Below are positions 15,052-22,520 of a DNA stretch of 46,116 nt, piece by piece; within the stretch, counting starts at the first letter, position 1, and each line of letters opens with the position of its first letter. The position numbers and the translations under genes were made by a program. This DNA comes from an uncultured Eubacteriales bacterium. GTDB lineage: Bacteria; Bacillota; Clostridia; Oscillospirales; CAG-272. Location: positions 1 through 46,116 of the forward strand of contig CAKSQF010000016.1 in NCBI GenBank assembly GCA_934486825.1, written 5' to 3'. The notes below the pieces were generated by a model. The model was given only the letters and a program-made list of their open reading frames with translations. It ran no database searches and had not been told where the DNA came from.

Positions 15052-17751
15052 TTATTTTGCGCCTTTTACGACTACGCGGTCACCCGATATTTCAAGAGAA
15101 ACTCCGAGCAGTGCACCGATCGCGCCGACCTTTTCGGCTTTTGCGTCGGCAGCCTCGCCCGCAAGCGAGCTTGTGAGCGCGTCGGCGATCTCCGCCTTCT
15201 CACTGTCGCTCGGGCTGAGCGACAGTCCGAGAGGATCGTTTTTCAGCACGCCGTTTTCGTCCTTCGAGATATCGATAACGGTTGACATGACTATCTTCGA
15301 CGCGGTCAATTTTGCGACAAATGTTCCTATATCCGGAATCTTCGGGTTCTCCCCGCCCGCAAGAGCGACAAGCTCGCCGAGAGCCTTCGCCTCTTTTTCA
15401 CATTCCTCGTCGGTCATGCCCTTTTCCTTGGCATCGGCAAAATTGTCGAGCATATCGGATATTACCTTCGAAAGCGTCTCTGCCGTTTCCTTTTTGCCGC
15501 ATATCTTTTCAAGCGCTTCGGCATCGAAGACAGCCTTGATGAAATCGATCGAGGCGGGTGTTGCCGACTTTATAAGTGAGGTCGTCGCCTCGTTCAGGCT
15601 CTCGCTGTCCTTACCGCCGTCCGAATCGGCAAGCTTCCGGATCGCGTCAAAGGTATCCGAAACCGATTTCAGCACCGATTCATAGGACTCCTTTTCGGCG
15701 TGATCTCCGAGTGTTTTCGCAACTTCCGCCGCTTTTTTCGCGCCGATTCCGGTCACGTTCTTTACTTCTTCGGTCTGGAGCAGGAGCGCAACCGTGTCCG
15801 GGATCGCGTCCTTTCCGAAAAGCTCGGTCTTCGAAAGAGCGTCAAGCGATTTGCCGAAGGCGTTGAGCAGCTCCTTCGGATCGGCATTCCCGGAATTCCC
15901 GGTGCTTTCCGCGCCCGTGATCGAGCAGATCGCCTCGGCAAGCAGATCGGCTTCCTTTGCCGGATCCTTTACGCCCGATTTTTTGAAGAGCAGATCGGCT
16001 ACGGTGACGATCGGGCAGGCGTCCGCAAAGTCCGCTTTGTCCGAAAGATCAAGCGGCTTGCCGTCCTCGTCGGTTACAAGCGATTTTTCGCAGGCATCGG
16101 CAAGAACCTTTCCGACATCCGCTCCGCCATCTCCCGCAAGCGCGATTATACGCTCCGCATTTTCCTCGGACAAATCGAATCCGTGATCCGAGAAGACCTG
16201 TGCAAGCTCTGCCGCATCCTTCTTTTCTATCGCCTGCCCAACTCCGGAAACGAAGCCGTTATAGAGCGCATCGCCGTTTTTCGGCACATTCAGCGCCGAC
16301 AGCGCATCGGTGAGTCCCGCGTTGAGCAGACCGATCATTCTTTCTTCGTTGTGCCCGTTGTCAAGGAAGACCTCGATCACGTCCGACATGAAATCGCGGT
16401 CGGACATCATCTTTTTGACATTTATCTCCTTGCCGCCGAACAGATATTCATTGTTTATGCATGCCGAAAACAGCTTGCATATCATACCCGCGTCGGCTCT
16501 TATACTGTCGGGAGTCGATTCGGTCGCAAATTTTACGAGGAAAGCGGCGATTTCGCTCCCGCTCTTTTCGGTCATACCTTCGGCGGCTTTTCTCATCACC
16601 TCGCTGATGATTGCGGGAGCCGCCGTGCTCTTTGCAAACGATCTGCCGAAGCGGTCAAGCCGTCTGCCTGTTTCGGCAGTGCTTATGTTGCTGTCGGATG
16701 CCGCCGACGCGAAACGCAGTGCGTCCCCGATCATATTGAATTCGTTCAGCACCGACATGCTTCCCGCCGATGTCGGATAGGTGGTCAGTATTCTGAAGAT
16801 CGGCTCGGCGCCGAAAACGCGCGCGGTGGCGATCGCGGGATTGGAGGTAACCCCCCTGATAACCTTTCCGACTGCCGAATATATCTTGTTGAAGCTTCTC
16901 AGCCCGCTCTGCACCTGTCTTACCGACGCTCCGGATCTGACTCCGGACACTCCGGAATCGATGCCGCCGAACATGACCTGCATATCGTCGGTCATACCGG
17001 ACGACCATCCGATCTTGTCGGAATCCGCGTCGATCGACCCGCTCTTGTCGGAGCCGACAATGCTTTCGGGAATTCTGACGTCAAAGACGGGAGAAAAGCT
17101 GCCGAGCATCATCATTCCGCCGACTGTCGGCGCAAGCAGTGTGCAGTAAACGATGAATCCGCAGAGCGCGCCGAGCAGTGCGCCGGACAGGTTTCTCTTG
17201 CCTTCCGGCTGTGCAAAGCCGCGGGCTGCAGGAGTTTTTGCATTTTTCGGAGCGGGAGCCGACACCTGTGCTGCCGCCTCTGTCGGTGCGGCAGTTTCGG
17301 TCTGTGCGGGCATCTCCGTCTGAGCGGCAACTTCGGGAGCCGGTACCGCGGACTTTTCTTTCCTTGCGGGTGTGATTTTCATGAAAAGCCTTGCAAGCGG
17401 AGCGGTAGCAAGCGTAATGAGCGGACGCGCGATCAGATATACAAGTCCGAACGCGAGGCAGGCGATCAGCGAGGCTATCACGGCTCTTACAATCTCGGTT
17501 CCCGATGTAAATTCGGTCAGAAATGCCGCGTCGGTCTTAGCCGCCGCCTTCACCGCAATCGCCGCAAGCGCTTTGCCCGAGAAAAATCCGACAAGCCATG
17601 ACACCCCTGCCGCGACAAACGCCGACAGCACGGTAAGCAGTGTCCGCGCGGCATAATACTGCCAGACAAGCTCCTTACCCCGGAACATCGTCGGCAGGAC
17701 AAATGCGAGCGAAAAAACGAAAAAGATCACTGTTGCGATAAACGCGATCAT
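15052..17751 (-). CDS. Large membrane protein, unknown function
   Basis: The protein (899 residues from this start) has three membrane helices in residues 1-125, an Ala/Pro/Thr-rich linker (about 130-185, rich in PAQTE-like units), a fourth helix in RNLSGALLGALCGFIVYCTLLAP (near 190-215), then roughly 680 mostly helical residues rich in Asp, Lys, Ser and Ala with no membrane segment. Helix 4 (ALLGALCGFIV) resembles the last helix of CvpA-like proteins, with the linker as an insertion; this likeness is weak. Topology suggests four helices with the long domain on the extracytoplasmic side, unproven. GGAGGGAGG before the ATG at 17751 fixes the start. Promoter at 17841-17869. Confidence 0.75.
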   Translation of the reverse strand: MIAFIATVIFFVFSLAFVLPTMFRGKELVWQYYAARTLLTVLSAFVAAGVSWLVGFFSGKALAAIAVKAAAKTDAAFLTEFTSGTEIVRAVIASLIACLAFGLVYLIARPLITLATAPLARLFMKITPARKEKSAVPAPEVAAQTEMPAQTETAAPTEAAAQVSAPAPKNAKTPAARGFAQPEGKRNLSGALLGALCGFIVYCTLLAPTVGGMMMLGSFSPVFDVRIPESIVGSDKSGSIDADSDKIGWSSGMTDDMQVMFGGIDSGVSGVRSGASVRQVQSGLRSFNKIYSAVGKVIRGVTSNPAIATARVFGAEPIFRILTTYPTSAGSMSVLNEFNMIGDALRFASAASDSNISTAETGRRLDRFGRSFAKSTAAPAIISEVMRKAAEGMTEKSGSEIAAFLVKFATESTPDSIRADAGMICKLFSACINNEYLFGGKEINVKKMMSDRDFMSDVIEVFLDNGHNEERMIGLLNAGLTDALSALNVPKNGDALYNGFVSGVGQAIEKKDAAELAQVFSDHGFDLSEENAERIIALAGDGGADVGKVLADACEKSLVTDEDGKPLDLSDKADFADACPIVTVADLLFKKSGVKDPAKEADLLAEAICSITGAESTGNSGNADPKELLNAFGKSLDALSKTELFGKDAIPDTVALLLQTEEVKNVTGIGAKKAAEVAKTLGDHAEKESYESVLKSVSDTFDAIRKLADSDGGKDSESLNEATTSLIKSATPASIDFIKAVFDAEALEKICGKKETAETLSKVISDMLDNFADAKEKGMTDEECEKEAKALGELVALAGGENPKIPDIGTFVAKLTASKIVMSTVIDISKDENGVLKNDPLGLSLSPSDSEKAEIADALTSSLAGEAADAKAEKVGAIGALLGVSLEISGDRVVVKGAK

Positions 17752-17840
17752 ATGGACCTCCCTCCGCGCCGTTTTTGCGGCACAGATCACAGAATTATGT
17801 AAATCATCACTCATTTGAGCACGGTTTTGTTTCTTTTTCT

Positions 17841-17869
17841 ATTTTATCACATATTTTTGTCCGTTTCAA
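17841..17869 (-). promoter_or_regulatory. Promoter for the large membrane protein
   Basis: On the minus strand TTGAAA (17869-17864), a 17-bp spacer and TAAAAT (17846-17841). On the + strand a TATAAT at 17925-17930 may serve pepF, but no clear -35 accompanies it. Confidence 0.75.
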
Positions 17870-17968
17870 TAGAATCTTAACATTTTATTAAAAATAATTT
17901 AATCCGCATTTGCGAAATATTTTATATAATTATCGACAAAGTTACGAGAAAAACGAAAGGAAACCACC

Positions 17969-19756
17969 ATGACGAGAAACGAAATAGACAAAAAATACAA
18001 ATGGGACATGACGGCGGTCTTTGCATCGGATGCCGATTTTCTTACCGAAGCAAAGTCGGTCGAAAACGAGATAAACGGCTTTGACCGCTTTGCGGACAAA
18101 ATGGTCGGATCGGCAGAAGGGCTTCTCTCGGCAGTCGGCGCGCTTACAGCGATACACAGACGGCTCGAAAAGCTCGCCGATTACGCCTCCCGTTCGTTCG
18201 ACGTGGACAAGACCGACAACGCAAAGCAGGCGCTTGACGGCAGAGTGGAGGATCTTTACAACAGGCTCGGCGAGCACTCCAGCTTTTTCGGCGGCAAAAT
18301 CCTCGAAATCGGCAGAGAAAAGTTCGAAAAGTGGGCAAAAGAGCTTCCCGGACTTGAAGCTTACCGCCGCACGATAGAAGAACGTCTCCGCTACGCTCCG
18401 CATACGCTCGGAGAGAGCGAGGAAAAGCTTCTTTCCACCCTCTCGGCTTCCCGCGGCGGCTGTGCAAACGCCTACTCGATCCTCACCGACTCGGACATGA
18501 AATTCGGAAAGATCCGCGGAGAGGACGGCAGATACACCGAGCTTACCGACTCAAATTACGTGACATTTCTTATGTCCTCCGACCGCAGGGTCAGAAAAGC
18601 GGCGTTTGACAAAATGTACGAAACGCTCGGCTCCTTCAAAAACACGATCGCAACGATCATGAACGGCTTTGTAAAGGAGCAGGTCGCATGGGCAAAGGCG
18701 AGAAATTATCCGAGCGCGATGGAAGCGTCGGTATTCAGAGACGACGTTCCGGTCGATATCTGCAACAATCTTATCGACACGGTTGAGGAAAATCTCGGCG
18801 TGCTCTACCGTTATTACGATCTGAAGCGCCGCATGCTCGGACTGTCGAAGCTCCACATGTACGATCTCTACCCGTCGATCATCGCCGACTGCGACAAGAG
18901 ATACGAATACGACGAGGCGGTCCCCATGGTGCTTGAAGCGCTTGCTCCGCTCGGAAAGGACTACACCGACGCTCTGAAAAAGGGCTACGAGAGCGGCTGG
19001 GTCGATGTCTACCCCACCCCCGGCAAGCGAGGCGGCGCGTACAGCGGCGGCGCATATGACACCGCTCCCTACATGCTCCTCAACTACAACGGCACCTTTG
19101 ACGACGTATCCACTCTCGCACATGAGTCGGGACACTCGATGCACAGCTATTATTCCTGCAAAAGCAACAGCTTCCAGAACAGCGGATACACCATATTCGT
19201 AGCCGAGGTTCCGTCTACCGTCAACGAGCTTCTGCTCGCAAACGACCGTCTCGCAAAGGCGACCGACAAAAAAGAAAAGCTGTTCATTCTGAACCAGCTT
19301 CTTGAGGTATTCAAGGGCACGCTTTTCAGACAGACCATGTTCGCAAAATTCGAAAAGGTTCTCTACTCGCTCTGCGAATCGGGAGAGACGCTGACCGCCG
19401 ATCTGCTCTGCGAAAAATATTATGAGATCGTAAAGAAATATTTCGGAAAAGATGTCGTCGTTGACAAGGCTATCGCCTGCGAATGGATGCGCATCCCGCA
19501 TTTCTACTACAACTTCTATGTGTACAAATACGCGACCTGCATTTCCGCCGCCGCCGCGGTTGTAAAACACATCGAACGCGAGGGCGACGCATATGTGGAC
19601 AAATACAAGGCGTTCCTCTCCTGCGGCTCTTCGAAATCGCCGCTTGACAGCCTCATGGTTGCGGGCATCGATCTGCGCTCTCCCGAGGTCGTAAAGGACG
19701 CGATCTCGCTCTTCTCCGATCTGCTTGACCGTTTCGAAGCGGTTCTTGCCGAATAA
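17969..19756 (+). CDS. pepF: Oligoendopeptidase F (M3 family)
   Basis: PepF is a cytoplasmic zinc metallopeptidase that cuts peptides of roughly 7-17 residues. The 595-residue protein has the M3 zinc motif HESGH at residues 385-389 (in LAHESGHSMHSYYS) and the more distal FVAEVPSTVNE, whose glutamate completes the metal site. The N-terminal helical domain (WDMTAVFASDADFLTE) and length match the PepF subfamily. The ATG at 17969 follows GAAAGGAAACCACC. It is a single-gene unit closed by a strong terminator. Confidence 0.96.
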   Translation: MTRNEIDKKYKWDMTAVFASDADFLTEAKSVENEINGFDRFADKMVGSAEGLLSAVGALTAIHRRLEKLADYASRSFDVDKTDNAKQALDGRVEDLYNRLGEHSSFFGGKILEIGREKFEKWAKELPGLEAYRRTIEERLRYAPHTLGESEEKLLSTLSASRGGCANAYSILTDSDMKFGKIRGEDGRYTELTDSNYVTFLMSSDRRVRKAAFDKMYETLGSFKNTIATIMNGFVKEQVAWAKARNYPSAMEASVFRDDVPVDICNNLIDTVEENLGVLYRYYDLKRRMLGLSKLHMYDLYPSIIADCDKRYEYDEAVPMVLEALAPLGKDYTDALKKGYESGWVDVYPTPGKRGGAYSGGAYDTAPYMLLNYNGTFDDVSTLAHESGHSMHSYYSCKSNSFQNSGYTIFVAEVPSTVNELLLANDRLAKATDKKEKLFILNQLLEVFKGTLFRQTMFAKFEKVLYSLCESGETLTADLLCEKYYEIVKKYFGKDVVVDKAIACEWMRIPHFYYNFYVYKYATCISAAAAVVKHIEREGDAYVDKYKAFLSCGSSKSPLDSLMVAGIDLRSPEVVKDAISLFSDLLDRFEAVLAE

Positions 19757-19777
19757 TTTTCCGAAGAGGACACAAAA

Positions 19778-19820
19778 CCGCCCCGGACGCTTGTTTTTCT
19801 GCGTCCGGGGCGGATTTTTA
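19778..19820 (+). terminator. pepF terminator
   Basis: A perfect 13-bp GC-rich stem (19778-19790 with 19801-19813), loop TTGTTTTTCT, then ATTTTTAT. It overlaps the 3' end of the AraC fragment on the other strand. Confidence 0.9.
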
Positions 19821-20128
19821 TATTTTTCCGGCAAACCGGCGGTAGTCTGTCGGCGTACTGCCGACGGTCGCCCTGAACACGCGGCAGAAATGGAACATGT
19901 CGGGAAAGCCGCATCGTGCGGCGACCGTGCCTATACTGTCGCGGGTACCCGAAAGCTCCTCTTTTGCTTTTTCGATCCTTGCACGGAGGATATATTTATG
20001 CGGCGTAATGCCGTATTTTTTTACGAACAGCCTGCGCAGATAGACCTCGCTGATGCCTGCGGCGGCGGCAATATCGTCATTGCGCAGGTCGGCATCGAAC
20101 ATGTGCCCGTTCAGAAACAGCTCGGCGG
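19818..20128 (-). pseudogene. AraC-family regulator, C-terminal fragment only
   Basis: This reading encodes a complete AraC double helix-turn-helix (DIAAAAGISEVYLRRLFVKKYG and SIGTVAARCGFPDMFHFCRVFRA, then GSTPTDYRR) but nothing in front of it. An ATG at 20102 would give 94 residues with no ribosome site. Upstream in frame come only about 20 further codons before a TGA near 20166, so the sensor domain that AraC proteins carry ahead of this region is missing. The fragment meets the remains of other genes head to head at about 20130. It could still make a bare DNA-binding domain, but a truncated remnant is the simpler reading. Confidence 0.75.
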
Positions 20129-20131
20129 GAC

Positions 20132-20759
20132 ATGATTTCCGCCGCGGAAGGAAAGCCCGTCTATGTCACCGATTACCGTACCATGCTTAACACCGGCATG
20201 TCCGACGACGAACTGACAGCCGAGCGGGCTTGCAAGTGTCGTCATCCCGATGGCAAAAGCCTTCGGCGCATATGTCATCACCACGATCATCGACGAGGAA
20301 AAACGTCCGATCGTAGCAAAAACGGGAGCCGACCGCATTGTCAACACAAAGACCGAGGACATTGTTGCCGTCATGCGCGAGCTTGACCGTGAGGGACGCC
20401 CGGTGAATCTCGCCATCGACTGCCTCGGCGGGGAGGTCATGGGCAAATGCCTGCCCTATCTCGGCTATATGGCAAAATGGATCATGATTGCGACCCTTGC
20501 GGGCGATCTGACCGAGATCGATATGCGCAAGCTCTATGTGCGCAATGTCCGCATCGTCGGCAGCACACTCCGCTCAAAATCGGAGAACACCAAGGCGGAG
20601 ATACTCCGCATGCTCGTCCGTGACGTATGGGAAAAAGTCTCGTCGGGCGAGATCCGTCCCGCGATCTTCCGCACGCTGCCGATCGCCGGGGCGGAAGCCG
20701 CTCATGCGCTTCTCTACGAAAACAAAAGCGCGGGCAAGGTCGTGCTTAAGGTCGAATGA
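20132..20759 (+). pseudogene. Zinc-type alcohol dehydrogenase/quinone oxidoreductase, C-terminal fragment
   Basis: From about 20220 the frame reads SGLASVVIPMAKAFGAYVITT and continues to GKVVLKVE at the stop. It matches the second half of medium-chain dehydrogenases: the nucleotide-binding turn, NLAIDCLGGEVMGKCLPYL, RNVRIVGSTLRSKSENTKAEI and the final AHALLYENKSAGKVVLKVE. An ATG at 20250 would give 169 residues. The catalytic N-terminal half is absent, and a TGA interrupts the frame at about 20209. The first 90 bases (20132 onward) read in another frame as EGKPVYVTDYRTMLNTGMSDDEL, not part of this family. I call it a decayed, N-terminally deleted gene. Confidence 0.75.
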
Positions 20760-20959
20760 CCGATCGCTTTGCGGATTTTTCATAATACCGCCCGCCGTCC
20801 GAGTTTCCGGGCGGCGGGCGATGCATATCCGGTCGGAATGACTGCGGTTTTATTTGTGCAAACGGCACAAATAAGCGGACATGCCGCGCCTGTATTCCGA
20901 AAAAACGACGTTTTTTTGAGAAAAAAACAAATTTTTTTCGAAAATCGTCAGATTTGCTA
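20760..20959. other. Hairpin-rich non-coding stretch before gdhA
   Basis: No gene is seen in this part of the roughly 305-base gap between 20759 and 21065. It holds a 13-bp GC-rich hairpin (20789-20801 with 20808-20820) without T-run, a perfect 10-bp stem TTATTTGTGC/GCACAAATAA (20850-20859 with 20865-20874), and an A/T-rich hairpin GTTTTTTT-GAG-AAAAAAAC near 20911-20929. Confidence 0.6.
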
Positions 20960-20988
20960 TTGCAATCTGAAAAGATTTGTGATATAAT
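20960..20988 (+). promoter_or_regulatory. gdhA: gdhA promoter with overlapping inverted repeat
   Basis: TTGCAA (20960-20965), a 17-bp spacer and TATAAT (20983-20988). The -35 box lies between CAGATT (20949-20954) and AATCTG (20964-20969), an inverted repeat that could be an operator. Confidence 0.8.
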
Positions 20989-21064
20989 ACTGCGTAAATT
21001 TTTAGAAGAACCGTGTGCGCGCCCTCGTGTGCGCCCGCGGCGTACAATATAAGGAGGAAATATT

Positions 21065-22411
21065 ATGGCAATCACAAACAAATATCTTCTTGATGTCCTT
21101 GAGACGGTCAAAAAGAGAGACGCGGGAGAGAGCGAATTTATTCAGGCGGTCACCGAAGTGCTTGAGTCACTTGAGCCTGTGGTAAACGCACGTCCCGAGC
21201 TTGAGAAAAACGGAATCATCGAGCGCATAGTCGAACCCGAACGCTTCATACAGTTCCGCGTTCCGTGGGTTGACGACAAGGGCTGTGTACATGTGAACCG
21301 CGGATACCGCGTTCAGTTCAACTCGGCAATAGGTCCGTACAAGGGAGGACTGCGCCTCCATCCCTCGGTAAACACCTCGGTCATAAAATTCCTCGGATTT
21401 GAGCAGTGCTTCAAGAACTCTCTCACCACCCTCCCGATGGGCGGCGGCAAGGGCGGCTCCGATTTTGACCCCAAGGGCAAATCGGACATGGAGATCATGC
21501 GCTTCTGCCAGTCGTTCATGACAGAGCTGTACCGTCACATCGGACCCGATACCGACGTCCCCGCAGGCGACATCGGCGTCGGCGGCCGTGAGATCGGCTA
21601 TCTGTTCGGACAGTACAAGAAGATTGCAAACGAATTCACCGGCGTGCTCACCGGCAAGGGACTTTCCTACGGCGGCTCGCTCGCAAGAAAGGAAGCTACC
21701 GGCTACGGTCTGCTCTACTACACCGAAGAAATGCTCGGCTGTATGAAGAATGACAGCGTAAAGGGCAAAACGGTCGTCATTTCGGGCTCGGGCAATGTTG
21801 CGATCTATGCCGCCGAAAAGACGGCGGAGCTCGGCGGCAAGGTCGTCGCGCTCTCCGATTCGAACGGATACATCTATGACGGCAACGGAATAAAGCTCGA
21901 CGTCGTAAAGCAGATCAAAGAGGTCGAAAGAGGACGCATAAAGGAATACGCCGCAAGAGTCAACGGTGCCGTCTACACCGAGGGTTGCCGCGGAATATGG
22001 ACGATCCCCTGCGACGTCGCGCTTCCCTGCGCAACTCAGAACGAGCTTGACGGAGAGTCGGCAAAGGCACTCATAGCAAACGGCGTTATGGCTGTTGCCG
22101 AGGGCGCAAACATGCCGTCAACACCCGAGGCAATCGAAGCGCTTCAGTCGGCAGGCGTACTCTTTGCTCCCGCAAAGGCATCCAACGCAGGCGGCGTTGC
22201 AACCTCCGGTCTTGAGATGTGCCAGAACTCGATGCGCTACGGCTGGACCTTCGAAGAGGTTGACGCAAAGCTCAAAAACATCATGACAGGCATTTTCCAT
22301 GCCTGCTATGACGCGGCAAAGAGATACGGCAGGGACGGCAACCTCGTTGTCGGCGCAAACATTGCCGGATTCGAAAAGATCGCCGACGCAATGCTCGCTC
22401 AGGGCATCTGA
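21065..22411 (+). CDS. gdhA: NADP-type glutamate dehydrogenase
   Basis: GdhA interconverts 2-oxoglutarate plus ammonium and glutamate with NAD(P)H in the cytoplasm. The 448-residue length fits the hexameric class I enzymes. The substrate site PMGGGKGGSDFDPKGKSD carries the catalytic-region lysine at about 129, followed by DVPAGDIGVGGREIGYLFG and a C-terminal dinucleotide domain (VVISGSGNVAIYAAEKTAELGGKVVALSD). NADP preference is inferred from class I similarity, not from a specific residue. AAGGAGGAAATATT precedes the ATG. It is a single-gene unit with its own promoter and two tandem terminators. Confidence 0.96.
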   Translation: MAITNKYLLDVLETVKKRDAGESEFIQAVTEVLESLEPVVNARPELEKNGIIERIVEPERFIQFRVPWVDDKGCVHVNRGYRVQFNSAIGPYKGGLRLHPSVNTSVIKFLGFEQCFKNSLTTLPMGGGKGGSDFDPKGKSDMEIMRFCQSFMTELYRHIGPDTDVPAGDIGVGGREIGYLFGQYKKIANEFTGVLTGKGLSYGGSLARKEATGYGLLYYTEEMLGCMKNDSVKGKTVVISGSGNVAIYAAEKTAELGGKVVALSDSNGYIYDGNGIKLDVVKQIKEVERGRIKEYAARVNGAVYTEGCRGIWTIPCDVALPCATQNELDGESAKALIANGVMAVAEGANMPSTPEAIEALQSAGVLFAPAKASNAGGVATSGLEMCQNSMRYGWTFEEVDAKLKNIMTGIFHACYDAAKRYGRDGNLVVGANIAGFEKIADAMLAQGI

Positions 22412-22447
22412 TTTTATCGGAAAAACCGACAAGCGAAAACCGACAAA

Positions 22448-22514
22448 AGCGGTACGGGAAAAGAAAATTCCCGTACCGCTGTTTTTTAAATTGCCGTTAA
22501 AAACGGCATTTTTG
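22448..22514 (+). terminator. Two tandem terminators after gdhA
   Basis: A perfect 13-bp stem (22448-22460 with 22468-22480) followed by GTTTTTT, then a second 7-bp stem TGCCGTT/AACGGCA (22492-22498 with 22502-22508) followed by TTTTTG. Confidence 0.9.
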
Positions 22515-22520
22515 CTTTTC

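Noticed and set aside
15700..17601. A 633-codon open frame on the + strand opposite the large membrane protein
   Set aside because: No ribosome site, arginine- and cysteine-rich nonsense composition, and the opposite frame has a signal, helices and a strong ribosome site. It is a by-product of codon bias.
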